Positions 1 through 6,638 of a DNA stretch of 64,000 nucleotides are shown piece by piece. A program made the translations under genes and the position numbers. Source of the DNA: Streptomyces sp. NBC_01689 (lineage in GTDB: Bacteria; Actinomycetota; Actinomycetes; Streptomycetales; Streptomycetaceae); the NCBI RefSeq assembly GCF_036250675.1, contig NZ_CP109592.1:9300001-9364000 (forward strand), given 5' to 3'. How positions within the stretch are numbered: position 1 is the first letter of the stretch; the number at the start of each line of letters is the position of its first letter. Under the pieces are notes generated by a model. It was not told the origin of the DNA and made no database searches. It worked only from the letters and a program-made list of their open reading frames with translations.

Positions 1-934
1 GTCCGGTAGGCCTGTCGGTGACGTCGATGCCGCTGTGGGCGCCGGGCGTGGCCGGGTGGCGCAGGAGGATCCCGGCTCTCTCCTCCAGCAGGGCCACGGC
101 GAGCAGCTCGCCGTCGGCGGGGCCGTACCGCGCGAGTGCCTCCCCGTGGAGACGACGGACGGCGTCGGCGACGTCGTGGGGCGTGCCGAGCCGCTCGGCC
201 AGCGCGGTGATCGCCGTCAGCTGGTCGTGGATGTGGTCGAGGCCGAAGTCGGTGAGGTAGTCACCGGCCAGCAGGGCGGGCAGGTCGTCGCGGAGGAACG
301 CGGTCGAGGCGGGACCGGCTGCCAGCGTCTCGGTGAGCACGCCCAGGTCGATACCGGCACGCCGGCCGAGCAGAAGGGCTTCGGCGGTGGCCGCCGCCTG
401 GCCGAACCAGAGGAGGTTGACCAGTAGTTTGGCCACGTAGCCGGTGCCGGGTCCGCCGACGTGGGTGACGCGGTCGGACACCGCGGACAGCAGCGGGCGG
501 TGGCGCTCCAGGAGGTCGCCGTCCCCGCCGACGAACAGTCGCAACCGCGCCGCGGCGGCGTCCGCGGGAGAACCTCCGATGGGCGCCTCCAGCACGCCGA
601 CCCCGTGAGCGGCGGCCAGCCGCCTGCAGGGTTTGGCGTCGGTCGGCGTGTTGCTGCTCATGTCGATCCAGGTGGCGCCGGGTGCCAGCACCGCGAGGAC
701 GGCGTCGTCGACCGCCGCGACCACCTCGGCGGGGCCCGGGAGGACGGTCAGGAGCACATCCGCACCCGAAGCCGCGGCTGCCGCCGAATCGGCGGTCCGA
801 GCCCCTCGCGACAGGGCCGCTTCCCTGCGCTCGGCCAGCACGTCGTAGGCGCGCACCCGGTGTCCCGCGCGGACGAGCGCGGCGCAGAGCGGTTCGCCCA
901 TGCGGCCCACACCGATCAGGCAGATCGTCGACAT
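1..934 (-). CDS. NAD-binding beta-hydroxyacid dehydrogenase family protein (3' end outside window)
   Basis: The frame starts at ATG 934 and stays open to the left edge, so about 311 codons are visible and the C-terminus is missing. It belongs to the 6-phosphogluconate/3-hydroxyisobutyrate dehydrogenase-like family, which oxidises beta-hydroxyacids or reduces related substrates with NAD(P). Seen: an N-terminal Rossmann motif IGVGRMG at about residues 7-13, a DMSSNTP segment that matches the usual D-S-T-x-x-P signature, an EAPIGGSP stretch matching the substrate-binding DAPVSGG region, and GTGYVAKLLVN, whose Lys is the usual catalytic residue. The helical C-terminal domain follows. The substrate cannot be told. 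It lies 124 bp downstream of the DHFR-like gene on the same strand and may be cotranscribed with it. Confidence 0.85.
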   Translation of the reverse strand, partial: MSTICLIGVGRMGEPLCAALVRAGHRVRAYDVLAERREAALSRGARTADSAAAAASGADVLLTVLPGPAEVVAAVDDAVLAVLAPGATWIDMSSNTPTDAKPCRRLAAAHGVGVLEAPIGGSPADAAAARLRLFVGGDGDLLERHRPLLSAVSDRVTHVGGPGTGYVAKLLVNLLWFGQAAATAEALLLGRRAGIDLGVLTETLAAGPASTAFLRDDLPALLAGDYLTDFGLDHIHDQLTAITALAERLGTPHDVADAVRRLHGEALARYGPADGELLAVALLEERAGILLRHPATPGAHSGIDVTDRPTG

Positions 935-1058
935 CGGTGGATGATATCCGGGCTGCCCGGCGGCATCGGCCGGAGGGCCGAAGCCGGGGGCGGAGGGCGG
1001 GGCCCAGGCCGGGGCCGCGGGACCGACGGGCTCGGCGGGGGCCTGGCGTGGGGACCGG

Positions 1059-1631
1059 TCAGCGGACGACGTCGAGGACGTTCATCTGGAGGCCGTTGGC
1101 GTACACGGCGTGCTCGACCAGCTTCAAGTGCCGCGTGTCCATGTCCGTGGCGGGGAAGAGACGCCGGCCGGCGCCGAGCAGCAACGGGAAGACGAGGAGG
1201 TGGTAACGGTCGATCAGGCCGGCGTCCGCGAGGCTGTGGTTCAGGGCGACGCTGCCGTGGACGATGATCGGCCCCCCGTCGGTCTCCTTGAGGGCGGCGA
1301 CCTCGTCGAGGGAGCGCAGGATGGTGGTCTCGCCCCAGTCCGACACGAGGTCGTCCTCGGTCAGGGTGGTGGAGACGACGTACTTCGGCAGAGTCTTGTA
1401 GCGGGTGAACTCGGCCATGTCGGGCCACACCGGACTGAAGGCCTGGTAGCTGGCCCGTCCCAGCAGTACCGCGGCGGCCTCCTCCTGCTCCTGCCCTTTG
1501 ATGCCGAAGGCCTCCGGGACGAACTCGACGTCCTTGAAGGTCCATCCGGCGTTGCGGTAGCCGGATTCGCCGCCCGGAGCCTCCATGACGCCGTCGAGCG
1601 AGATGAACGCGGAGCTGATGAGGGTACGCAT
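1059..1631 (-). CDS. Dihydrofolate reductase family protein (RibD C-terminal-like)
   Basis: A 190-residue single-domain protein of the DHFR/RibD-C superfamily, NADPH-dependent reductases of unknown substrate that are common in actinomycetes. Seen: MRTLISSAFISLDGVMEAP at the N-terminus (typical SLDG signature), GRASYQAFSPVWP (nucleotide-binding loop), then GPIIVHGSVALNHSLADAG, and the LLVFPLLLGAGRRLFP ending diagnostic of this family. I chose ATG 1631 because the homology begins there and AAGGAA lies upstream; an open extension to 1700 looks like leader DNA. A TTGACA box sits about 77 bp upstream. The gene precedes the dehydrogenase at 934-1 on the same strand. Confidence 0.88.
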   Translation of the reverse strand: MRTLISSAFISLDGVMEAPGGESGYRNAGWTFKDVEFVPEAFGIKGQEQEEAAAVLLGRASYQAFSPVWPDMAEFTRYKTLPKYVVSTTLTEDDLVSDWGETTILRSLDEVAALKETDGGPIIVHGSVALNHSLADAGLIDRYHLLVFPLLLGAGRRLFPATDMDTRHLKLVEHAVYANGLQMNVLDVVR

Positions 1632-1684
1632 GCGGGATTCCTTCGGTGTCCGGTGGGCGCGTCTCGGCTGTCCGCCGCCGCTCC

Positions 1685-1716
1685 AGGATGCGACCGACAA
1701 AAATAATTGTCAAGAC
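1685..1716 (-). promoter_or_regulatory. Candidate promoter with overlapping TGTC-N2-GACA repeat
   Basis: On the minus strand TTGACA (1713-1708) is followed after 17 bp by CATCCT (1690-1685), placed to transcribe the DHFR-like gene that starts at 1631. The -35 box overlaps an imperfect inverted repeat TGTC-AA-GACA on the plus strand. The region is conspicuously AT-rich for this genome. A repressor site is inferred; the -10 match is only moderate. Confidence 0.5.
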
Positions 1717-2097
1717 AGTTTGAATGTTCGGAAGATGGAGGGGGTTCGCGTGCGCCCCGGCGATCGTGGTGATGCGGGAGCCGCCGTGGCTCGGCAGGTG
1801 CATCGGGGACGGTCGCCGTACGGCGCATCCGGCGCGACGTGGCACGGCGCTGACGGTCAACTTCCGCAGGTCGCGGGTGAAGCTGGGTGGCGGCTCGGGA
1901 CGGCGACGACTGCGCACTGCCCTCCGCCGGCGGCGGCGCGGCGACCACGACCGCGCCATCGCGCCGTGTCCGCCCGAACGCGTTCCACCGTGAGGGCGCC
2001 CCTCCGCCTCGCGCCGTACCGCGTCCGGCCTCGCGTGCCGACCCGTCGCGGACCGCTTTTCAGTCTCAGCGCAGGTCGGCCGGTGGGAGTGTAAGCC
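1717..2097. other. Intergenic region without a supported gene
   Basis: Between the DHFR-like promoter and the stop of the F420 reductase-like gene I find only open frames rich in Arg, Pro and Gly. They have no recognisable domain, no good ribosome binding site and no family signature. No clear hairpin terminator was seen. Confidence 0.5.
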
Positions 2098-2814
2098 TCA
2101 GCTCACGTCGGCGGGCGGGAGTGTGGCGGCGGCGCGGGCCCTGGCGACCGCCTCGCCGCGGTCCGTGGTGGGGAATCGCGCGATCATGGCACGCAGTTCG
2201 TCGGCGCTCACGTCGGCCCCGAAGGGCTCGGTCCCCGGTTCCAGGCGCACGCCGTCGGCGAGTGGGCCGACGTCGACGGGATCGAAGCCGAGGGCGTCGA
2301 CGAGGTGGGCGGCCGCGGCCCGGTCGGCGGGGTTGTCCCCGGCGAGGGCGATCGCCTTGCGGCCCGGCGTGCCGACGGGCCGGGCCTCGTCCTCCAGGTC
2401 GTGGTAGCCCATGTGGTTGAAGGCCTTGACCACGCGGGAGCCCGGCAGGAAGGCCTGGACGATCTCGCTGGTGGAGATACGGGGGTCGGTGAAGTCGTCG
2501 CGCACCCCGTCGACCTCCCACCAGTAGTTCATCGCGTCGATGACCAGCTTTCCGCGCAGCGCGTCGACCGGGACGCCCCGGTGCTTGCCCAGCGGGAGTG
2601 CGAGGATCACGACGTCCGCTCCGTCCGCCGCCTCGGTCGCGGTGACGGCGACCGCGCCGGGGGTGAGTACCTCGATGGTGAGCGCGATCTTCCCGGTCGG
2701 GCCCGAGCCGGCGATCAGCACGCGGAACCCCGCCGCGAGCGCCAGGCGTGCCAGTACGGTTCCCACTTTGCCGGCGCCCAGGATGCCGACCGTGCGGACG
2801 TCCTCGGTGTTCAT
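2098..2814 (-). CDS. NADPH:F420 reductase-like Rossmann protein (NAD(P)-binding)
   Basis: A 238-residue protein resembling F420-dependent NADP reductases (Fno/NpdG type), which move hydride between NADPH and coenzyme F420. Seen: [20 protein letters not shown] at about residues 10-29 with the GxGxxG loop, [17 protein letters not shown] (typical of the Fno fold), [13 protein letters not shown], and [19 protein letters not shown], which matches the family's FN-x-x segment. Start ATG 2814 has GGAG just upstream; a longer open frame reaching 3327 merely shadows the next gene. It follows two LLM flavin/F420 oxidoreductases by 19 bp, so it could supply reduced F420 to them. F420 use by this protein is inferred, not proven. 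Confidence 0.8.
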   Translation of the reverse strand: MNTEDVRTVGILGAGKVGTVLARLALAAGFRVLIAGSGPTGKIALTIEVLTPGAVAVTATEAADGADVVILALPLGKHRGVPVDALRGKLVIDAMNYWWEVDGVRDDFTDPRISTSEIVQAFLPGSRVVKAFNHMGYHDLEDEARPVGTPGRKAIALAGDNPADRAAAAHLVDALGFDPVDVGPLADGVRLEPGTEPFGADVSADELRAMIARFPTTDRGEAVARARAAATLPPADVS

Positions 2815-2833
2815 CGTGTCTCCGTTCCGCTCG

Positions 2834-3865
2834 TCAGCCGGCGAGGAGGTCGCGGACCATGGGGATGACCTTCGTGCCGTACAGCTCGACCGCCCGCAGA
2901 CGCGCGCTGACCGGCTGCGCGCCCGCCGTGTAGATGAGGTCGAACCTGCCGACACCGAGCCGGCGGACGGCGCCGGCGATCTTGCGGGCGACCGTCTCCG
3001 GCGCCCCGATGTAGAGGGAGCCGTGCTCGATCTCGGACTCGTACTCCTCCCGGCGTATCGGCGGCCAGCCGCGGAGGGCGCCGATACGGTCGCGGATGAC
3101 CCGGTAGCTCGGCCAGTGCAGCTCGCGGGCTTCCTCGTCGGTGTCGGCGATGAAGCCGGGGGAGTGCATCCCCACCGGGTGCGCGGTGGTGCCGAACTGG
3201 TCGGAGGCGCGCCGGTAGAGGTCGATGTAGGCGGCGAAGCGGTCGGGGGAGCCACCGATGATGGCGAGCATGAGCGGAAGACCGTAGTGGGCGGTGCGGA
3301 TGACCGACTGGGGTGAGCCGCCGACACCGACCCAGGTGGTCAGGTGGCCGGACTCGGTGGGGGGATAGACCTCGGCGTTCTCCAGGGGAGCGCGCACGGT
3401 TCCCTTCCAGGTGACGGGCTTCTCGTCGAGCAGCCGCGCGAACAGCTCGATCTTCTCCTCGAACAGCGTGTCGTAGTCGGCGAGGTCGTAGCCGAAGAGG
3501 GGGAACGACTCCGTGAAGGAGCCGCGGCCGAGGATCACCTCGGCCCTCCCGCCGGAGAGGGCGTCCACGGTCGCGAAGCGCTGGAACACCCGGACGGGGT
3601 CGTCGGAACTCAGCACCGTCACACCGGAGGAGAGCCGGATGCGCGTGGTGCGCGTGGCGATGCCCGCGAGCACGGTCTCCGGGGACGAGATCGAGTACTC
3701 CTCCCGGTGGTGTTCGCCGAGCGCGATGACGTCGACGCCGAGGTCGTCCGCGAGGACGGCTTCGTCGAGGACCTGCCGGATCGCCCGCGCGTGGGAGACC
3801 GGCGCACCGGAGTCGTCCGCGGGTACGTCCCCGAACGTGTCGAGACCGAAGACGAGTTCAGACAT
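2834..3865 (-). CDS. LLM class flavin/F420-dependent oxidoreductase
   Basis: A 343-residue luciferase-like monooxygenase fold protein. Members are FMN- or F420-dependent TIM-barrel oxidoreductases. Seen: [25 protein letters not shown] (the conserved EHH/EHR segment), [42 protein letters not shown] (the LDxLSxGR signature of the family), and the [21 protein letters not shown] segment near residue 180. Its ATG overlaps the last 8 bases of the upstream LLM gene (ATGTCTGA), so translation is probably coupled. About half of the residues look shared with the upstream gene, which suggests tandem duplication. The substrate is unknown. Confidence 0.9.
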   Translation of the reverse strand: MSELVFGLDTFGDVPADDSGAPVSHARAIRQVLDEAVLADDLGVDVIALGEHHREEYSISSPETVLAGIATRTTRIRLSSGVTVLSSDDPVRVFQRFATVDALSGGRAEVILGRGSFTESFPLFGYDLADYDTLFEEKIELFARLLDEKPVTWKGTVRAPLENAEVYPPTESGHLTTWVGVGGSPQSVIRTAHYGLPLMLAIIGGSPDRFAAYIDLYRRASDQFGTTAHPVGMHSPGFIADTDEEARELHWPSYRVIRDRIGALRGWPPIRREEYESEIEHGSLYIGAPETVARKIAGAVRRLGVGRFDLIYTAGAQPVSARLRAVELYGTKVIPMVRDLLAG

Positions 3866-4907
3866 GGGTGGGCTCCTCGGTGAGTAGTTCCCTGACGAGC
3901 GGGGCGACTTCGCGGCCCAGCAGCTCGATCGTGCGGGCGCGGGCCCGGCGGGGCAGGTGCATGATGTCGTACTTGAGGTCGAAGCGGCTCAGTCCCAGGT
4001 CGCGGGCCGTACGCGCGATCTTGCGCGCGACCGTTTCCGGGGAGCCGACGAAGAGCGCGCCCTGGTCGATCTCGGCCAGGTAGCGTTCACGGGTCGGTCG
4101 GTAGAAGCCACGCTCCTCGGCCGCCTGGGCCACGACCGGCTTCCAGTACCGCCACCAGGTCTCGGTCGCCTCCTCGTCGGTGTCGGCCACGAGGCCCAGC
4201 GAGTGCTGGCCGACGGGCTGGGGATCGTGTCCGGACTGCCCCAGCGCCCGGTGGAAGAGGTCGACGTGGCCGGCGAAGCGCTGTGGACGTCCGCCAATGA
4301 CGGCCAGCATCAAGGGCAGTCCGTATCGGGCGGCACGCAGGACGGAGTGCGGGCTGCCGCCCACGCCGATCCAGGTGGGGATGCCTCCTGGGCGCATGCG
4401 TGGACGCGGCCGCTGTTCGACGAGAGGGGCCCGGAACGCGCCGGACCACGTCACCGTCTCCTCCCGCTGCAGGCGCATGAAGAGTTCGAGTTTCTCCTCG
4501 AACAGGTCCTCGTAGTCGGCGAGTTCATAACCGAAGAGCGGGAACGACTCGGTGGCCGACGCGCGTCCCAGCACGATCTGGGCCCGGCCGTCCGACACGG
4601 CGTCCAGGGTGGCGAAATCGTGGTAGAGCCGCACGGGATCATTGGTGCTCAGGACGGTCACCGACGTTCCGAGGCGGATGCGTTCCGTGACGGCGGCGAT
4701 GGCGGAGAGCAGGACGGGAGTGGCGCTGTCGACGTGTCCGGGCCGGTAGTGCTCGCCGACGCTGAACACGTCCAGTCCCGACGATTCGGCGAGGCGTGCC
4801 TCGTCGATGAGCAGGCGGACGGTCTCGGCGTCGCTCAGTGTGCGGCCGTCGTCTGTGGCGACCTCACCGAACGAGTCGAGGCCGATCTCGAAGGTCAGCG
4901 GCGTCAT
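3858..4907 (-). CDS. LLM class flavin/F420-dependent oxidoreductase, first gene of operon
   Basis: A 349-residue paralogue of the next gene. It has GLDVFSVGEHYRPGHVDSATP, IRLGTSVTVLSTNDPVRLYHDFATLDAVSDGRAQIVLGRAS and TWIGVGGSPHSVLRAARYG, all standard for the luciferase-like family; this suggests FMN or F420 as cofactor. Start ATG 4907 follows a GGAGGGGGAGACC-like purine stretch. It heads a three-gene minus-strand unit (LLM, LLM, F420 reductase-like). The leader carries two copies of TTGAC-N2-GTCAA, so a MarR-like repressor probably controls the unit. No regulator gene lies next to it. Confidence 0.9.
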   Translation of the reverse strand: MTPLTFEIGLDSFGEVATDDGRTLSDAETVRLLIDEARLAESSGLDVFSVGEHYRPGHVDSATPVLLSAIAAVTERIRLGTSVTVLSTNDPVRLYHDFATLDAVSDGRAQIVLGRASATESFPLFGYELADYEDLFEEKLELFMRLQREETVTWSGAFRAPLVEQRPRPRMRPGGIPTWIGVGGSPHSVLRAARYGLPLMLAVIGGRPQRFAGHVDLFHRALGQSGHDPQPVGQHSLGLVADTDEEATETWWRYWKPVVAQAAEERGFYRPTRERYLAEIDQGALFVGSPETVARKIARTARDLGLSRFDLKYDIMHLPRRARARTIELLGREVAPLVRELLTEEPTHV

Positions 4908-4957
4908 GGTCTCCCCCTCCGACGGCCCGCACGAGGCGACCGCTCAGAAGTAAATGA

Positions 4958-5002
4958 TTGACGAGTCAAGTATAAATCCAGGATACATGCTTGACTTGTC
5001 AA
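4958..5002. promoter_or_regulatory. Paired TTGAC-N2-GTCAA operators of the LLM/F420 operon
   Basis: Two perfect inverted repeats, TTGACGAGTCAA (4958-4969) and TTGACTTGTCAA (4991-5002), lie 33 bp apart centre to centre, about three helical turns. Each contains a TTGAC reading as a -35 element on the minus strand. The flanking sequence is AT-rich (TATAAATCC between the copies). The architecture fits a dimeric repressor, for example of the MarR family, binding twice on the same DNA face. The factor is not identified. Confidence 0.65.
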
Positions 5003-5703
5003 TCAAGGAGGCGTGCCGGGGGTGTGGCGTCCCGTTCGCTCCGGCGGATCTCCGTCTGCCCGCCGTGCCCATCGTAAGACATTTAGTTTATTGGTCAACT
5101 AAAGCTGGTCGCCGCCATGGTTCCGACGTCGGGTGGTGTCGTGTGCGGCGGACTCCATGCGGCGCGACGGGGGCGCGGCCTGTTCGCCCCGCGGGGCGGA
5201 GTCCGCACCGACGCGAGGTGCGGGCCGGTGGGCCCGCCGTGAACGCGTACGAGGTCGGCGGAGGCCGGACCGAGCCGACGCGGCCCTCGCGCACCGCGAC
5301 AGGGTGACCGCGTACCGGCGCGACAGGATGACCGCGCGCCGGAAGGGCGCGGACCAGGTCGAGGCGTCCAGGGCTCCCTGGACCGCCCGGCCCCGTCCGG
5401 TCGCGCGGGGGCGTCGGTGCGCGCCATCACCGGCCGCGGCGGGGACCTGCCGGGCTCGCGGGCCCAGAACGGGCTGTCTCTGCCCAGCGGTTCGCGTTCC
5501 ATGACCACGGTACCGAGGTCGGCCGCCCGGGTTCGGTCGGCCGCGTTCTCGCCGACCGGTCCGGTGCCCGCGACGGTCACGTCCTGGTCGCGCGAGGACT
5601 CGTCCGTCCCTGGCCCTGTCGCTTGTCGCCGTGTCCCGCTCCGGACGGGGGCCCGGTGGTCCGGGCGCGGATGTTGCGAGGTGTGCGACAGGGAGGGGTG
5701 TCG
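5003..5703. other. 700-bp intergenic region with one palindrome
   Basis: No frame here has a convincing start, domain or codon pattern. The only clear signal is TTTAGTT-N8-AACTAAA at 5082-5103, annotated separately. The stretch may be a decayed gene, but I cannot identify a parent family. Confidence 0.45.
5082..5103. promoter_or_regulatory. Operator-like inverted repeat TTTAGTT-N8-AACTAAA
   Basis: Perfect 7-bp arms (5082-5088 and 5097-5103) separated by TATTGGTC, in an AT-rich island within very GC-rich DNA. Size and symmetry match TetR-type operators. No regulator or target gene abuts it, so its role is unknown. Confidence 0.5.
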
Positions 5704-6147
5704 TCACCGGCCGGGGAGCCGGGTCGTCACTTCCTGCATCACCCACCCGTTGCCGTCCGGGTCGCTGAACGCGGCGAAGGAGCCGTAGCTGGCGCGCTGG
5801 GGATCGGGGCCGCCGACCCGGCCCTCCTCCGTGCCGCGGTGGAAGACCCCGCCGGCGTCATGGAAGATCTCGCTCATCTCGATGCCCCGGCCGGCGAGCT
5901 CGGCGTGGGCGGCCACGATGTCCTCGACCACGAGATGCAGGCCCTGGGTCGAACCCGGCGCAGCCGTGGTGACCCCGGTGCCGAAGAGGATCGAGGCCTG
6001 CGATCCGGGGGGTGTGAGGTGCACCACGCGGTACGTGTCGTCGGCGACGTAGTCGACGTCCAGCCGGAAGCCTGCCTGCTCGTAGAAGGCCTTGGCCCGG
6101 TCGACATCGGAGACGGGCAGTACGACGACTTCGAGTTTCAGGTCCAT
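5704..6147 (-). CDS. VOC family protein (glyoxalase/bleomycin resistance-like)
   Basis: A 147-residue protein of the vicinal oxygen chelate superfamily, with paired beta-alpha-beta-beta-beta modules. Seen: KLEVVVLPVSDVDRAKAFYE at the N-terminus and the C-terminal SYGSFAAFSDPDGNGWVMQEV, the classic DPDGN ending. The N-terminal VDRAKAFYEQAGF and the GIEMSEIFHDAGGVFH segment are typical of the single-domain glyoxalase-like members in actinomycetes. Start ATG 6147 is preceded by GAAGGA at good spacing; an upstream extension to 6246 is not needed. Two GTCACC-N9-GGTGA sites lie 56-115 bp upstream, so repressor control is likely. The substrate cannot be deduced. Confidence 0.88.
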   Translation of the reverse strand: MDLKLEVVVLPVSDVDRAKAFYEQAGFRLDVDYVADDTYRVVHLTPPGSQASILFGTGVTTAAPGSTQGLHLVVEDIVAAHAELAGRGIEMSEIFHDAGGVFHRGTEEGRVGGPDPQRASYGSFAAFSDPDGNGWVMQEVTTRLPGR

Positions 6148-6202
6148 TTTTCCTTCTCTTTCACGGGCTCTTTCGCGGGCGGAGGCCTGGCGGCCGCCAC
6201 CC

Positions 6203-6262
6203 GTCACCGGTTTGACAGGTGAGAGCATGGCATTTCCTCGCGTCACCGGTCAAGCAGGTGAC
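6203..6262. promoter_or_regulatory. Two GTCACC-N9-GGTGA(C/G) operators upstream of the VOC gene
   Basis: Copy one is GTCACC (6203-6208), nine bases, GGTGAG (6218-6223). Copy two is GTCACC (6242-6247), nine bases, GGTGAC (6257-6262). The copies are 39 bp apart, close to four helical turns. On the minus strand both read CACCTG-YTTGACC-GGTGAC, so they share the core as well as the arms. A third copy lies at 33268-33288. This is probably the binding site of a dimeric regulator that I cannot name. Confidence 0.65.
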
Positions 6263-6638
6263 GAGTGGCGAGGGGGGTGCGGCGCGGCCGGTCGCGGTCC
6301 GGCGGGTGACCGGGCGAGGGGCGGCCCCGCCGCCGAGCCCGACCGTCCCGGGACGCGGCATGCGATCGCGGCCGGCGACCCGGGGCAGGGAGTCCGACCG
6401 GCGCTCTGAGGCGAGCCGTGGGCCGGCGATCCGAGGCCGCCCGTGCGGTCGGCGGACCGAGGCGGCCCGTGCGGTCGGCGGACCGGGAGGGCCGCGTGAC
6501 CGGTGCGGGCGGCCCGGGCGGCCCGGGCGGCCCGGGCGCGGCGCCTGCCGGTCCGCACCCTGTTCAGGCCGCGCGAAGCGGTTCAGGCTGCGGGAGACTG
6601 GAGGCACTGGCCGAGCCGAGGCAGCCCAGAACGGTCGG

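Noticed and set aside
461..1267. A 268-codon plus-strand frame
   Set aside because: It is Arg/Gly-rich with no domain and lies antisense to the dehydrogenase and DHFR-like genes, whose motifs are clear. High-GC DNA produces such antisense frames often.
916..1959. A 347-codon minus-strand frame overlapping the DHFR-like gene
   Set aside because: Its product is an Arg/Pro-rich string without any family signature. The real gene uses a different frame and has a start, ribosome site and full motifs.
2815..3327. N-terminal extension of the F420 reductase-like gene
   Set aside because: The extra residues are a shadow of the downstream end of the LLM gene. Homology and the ribosome site place the start at 2814.
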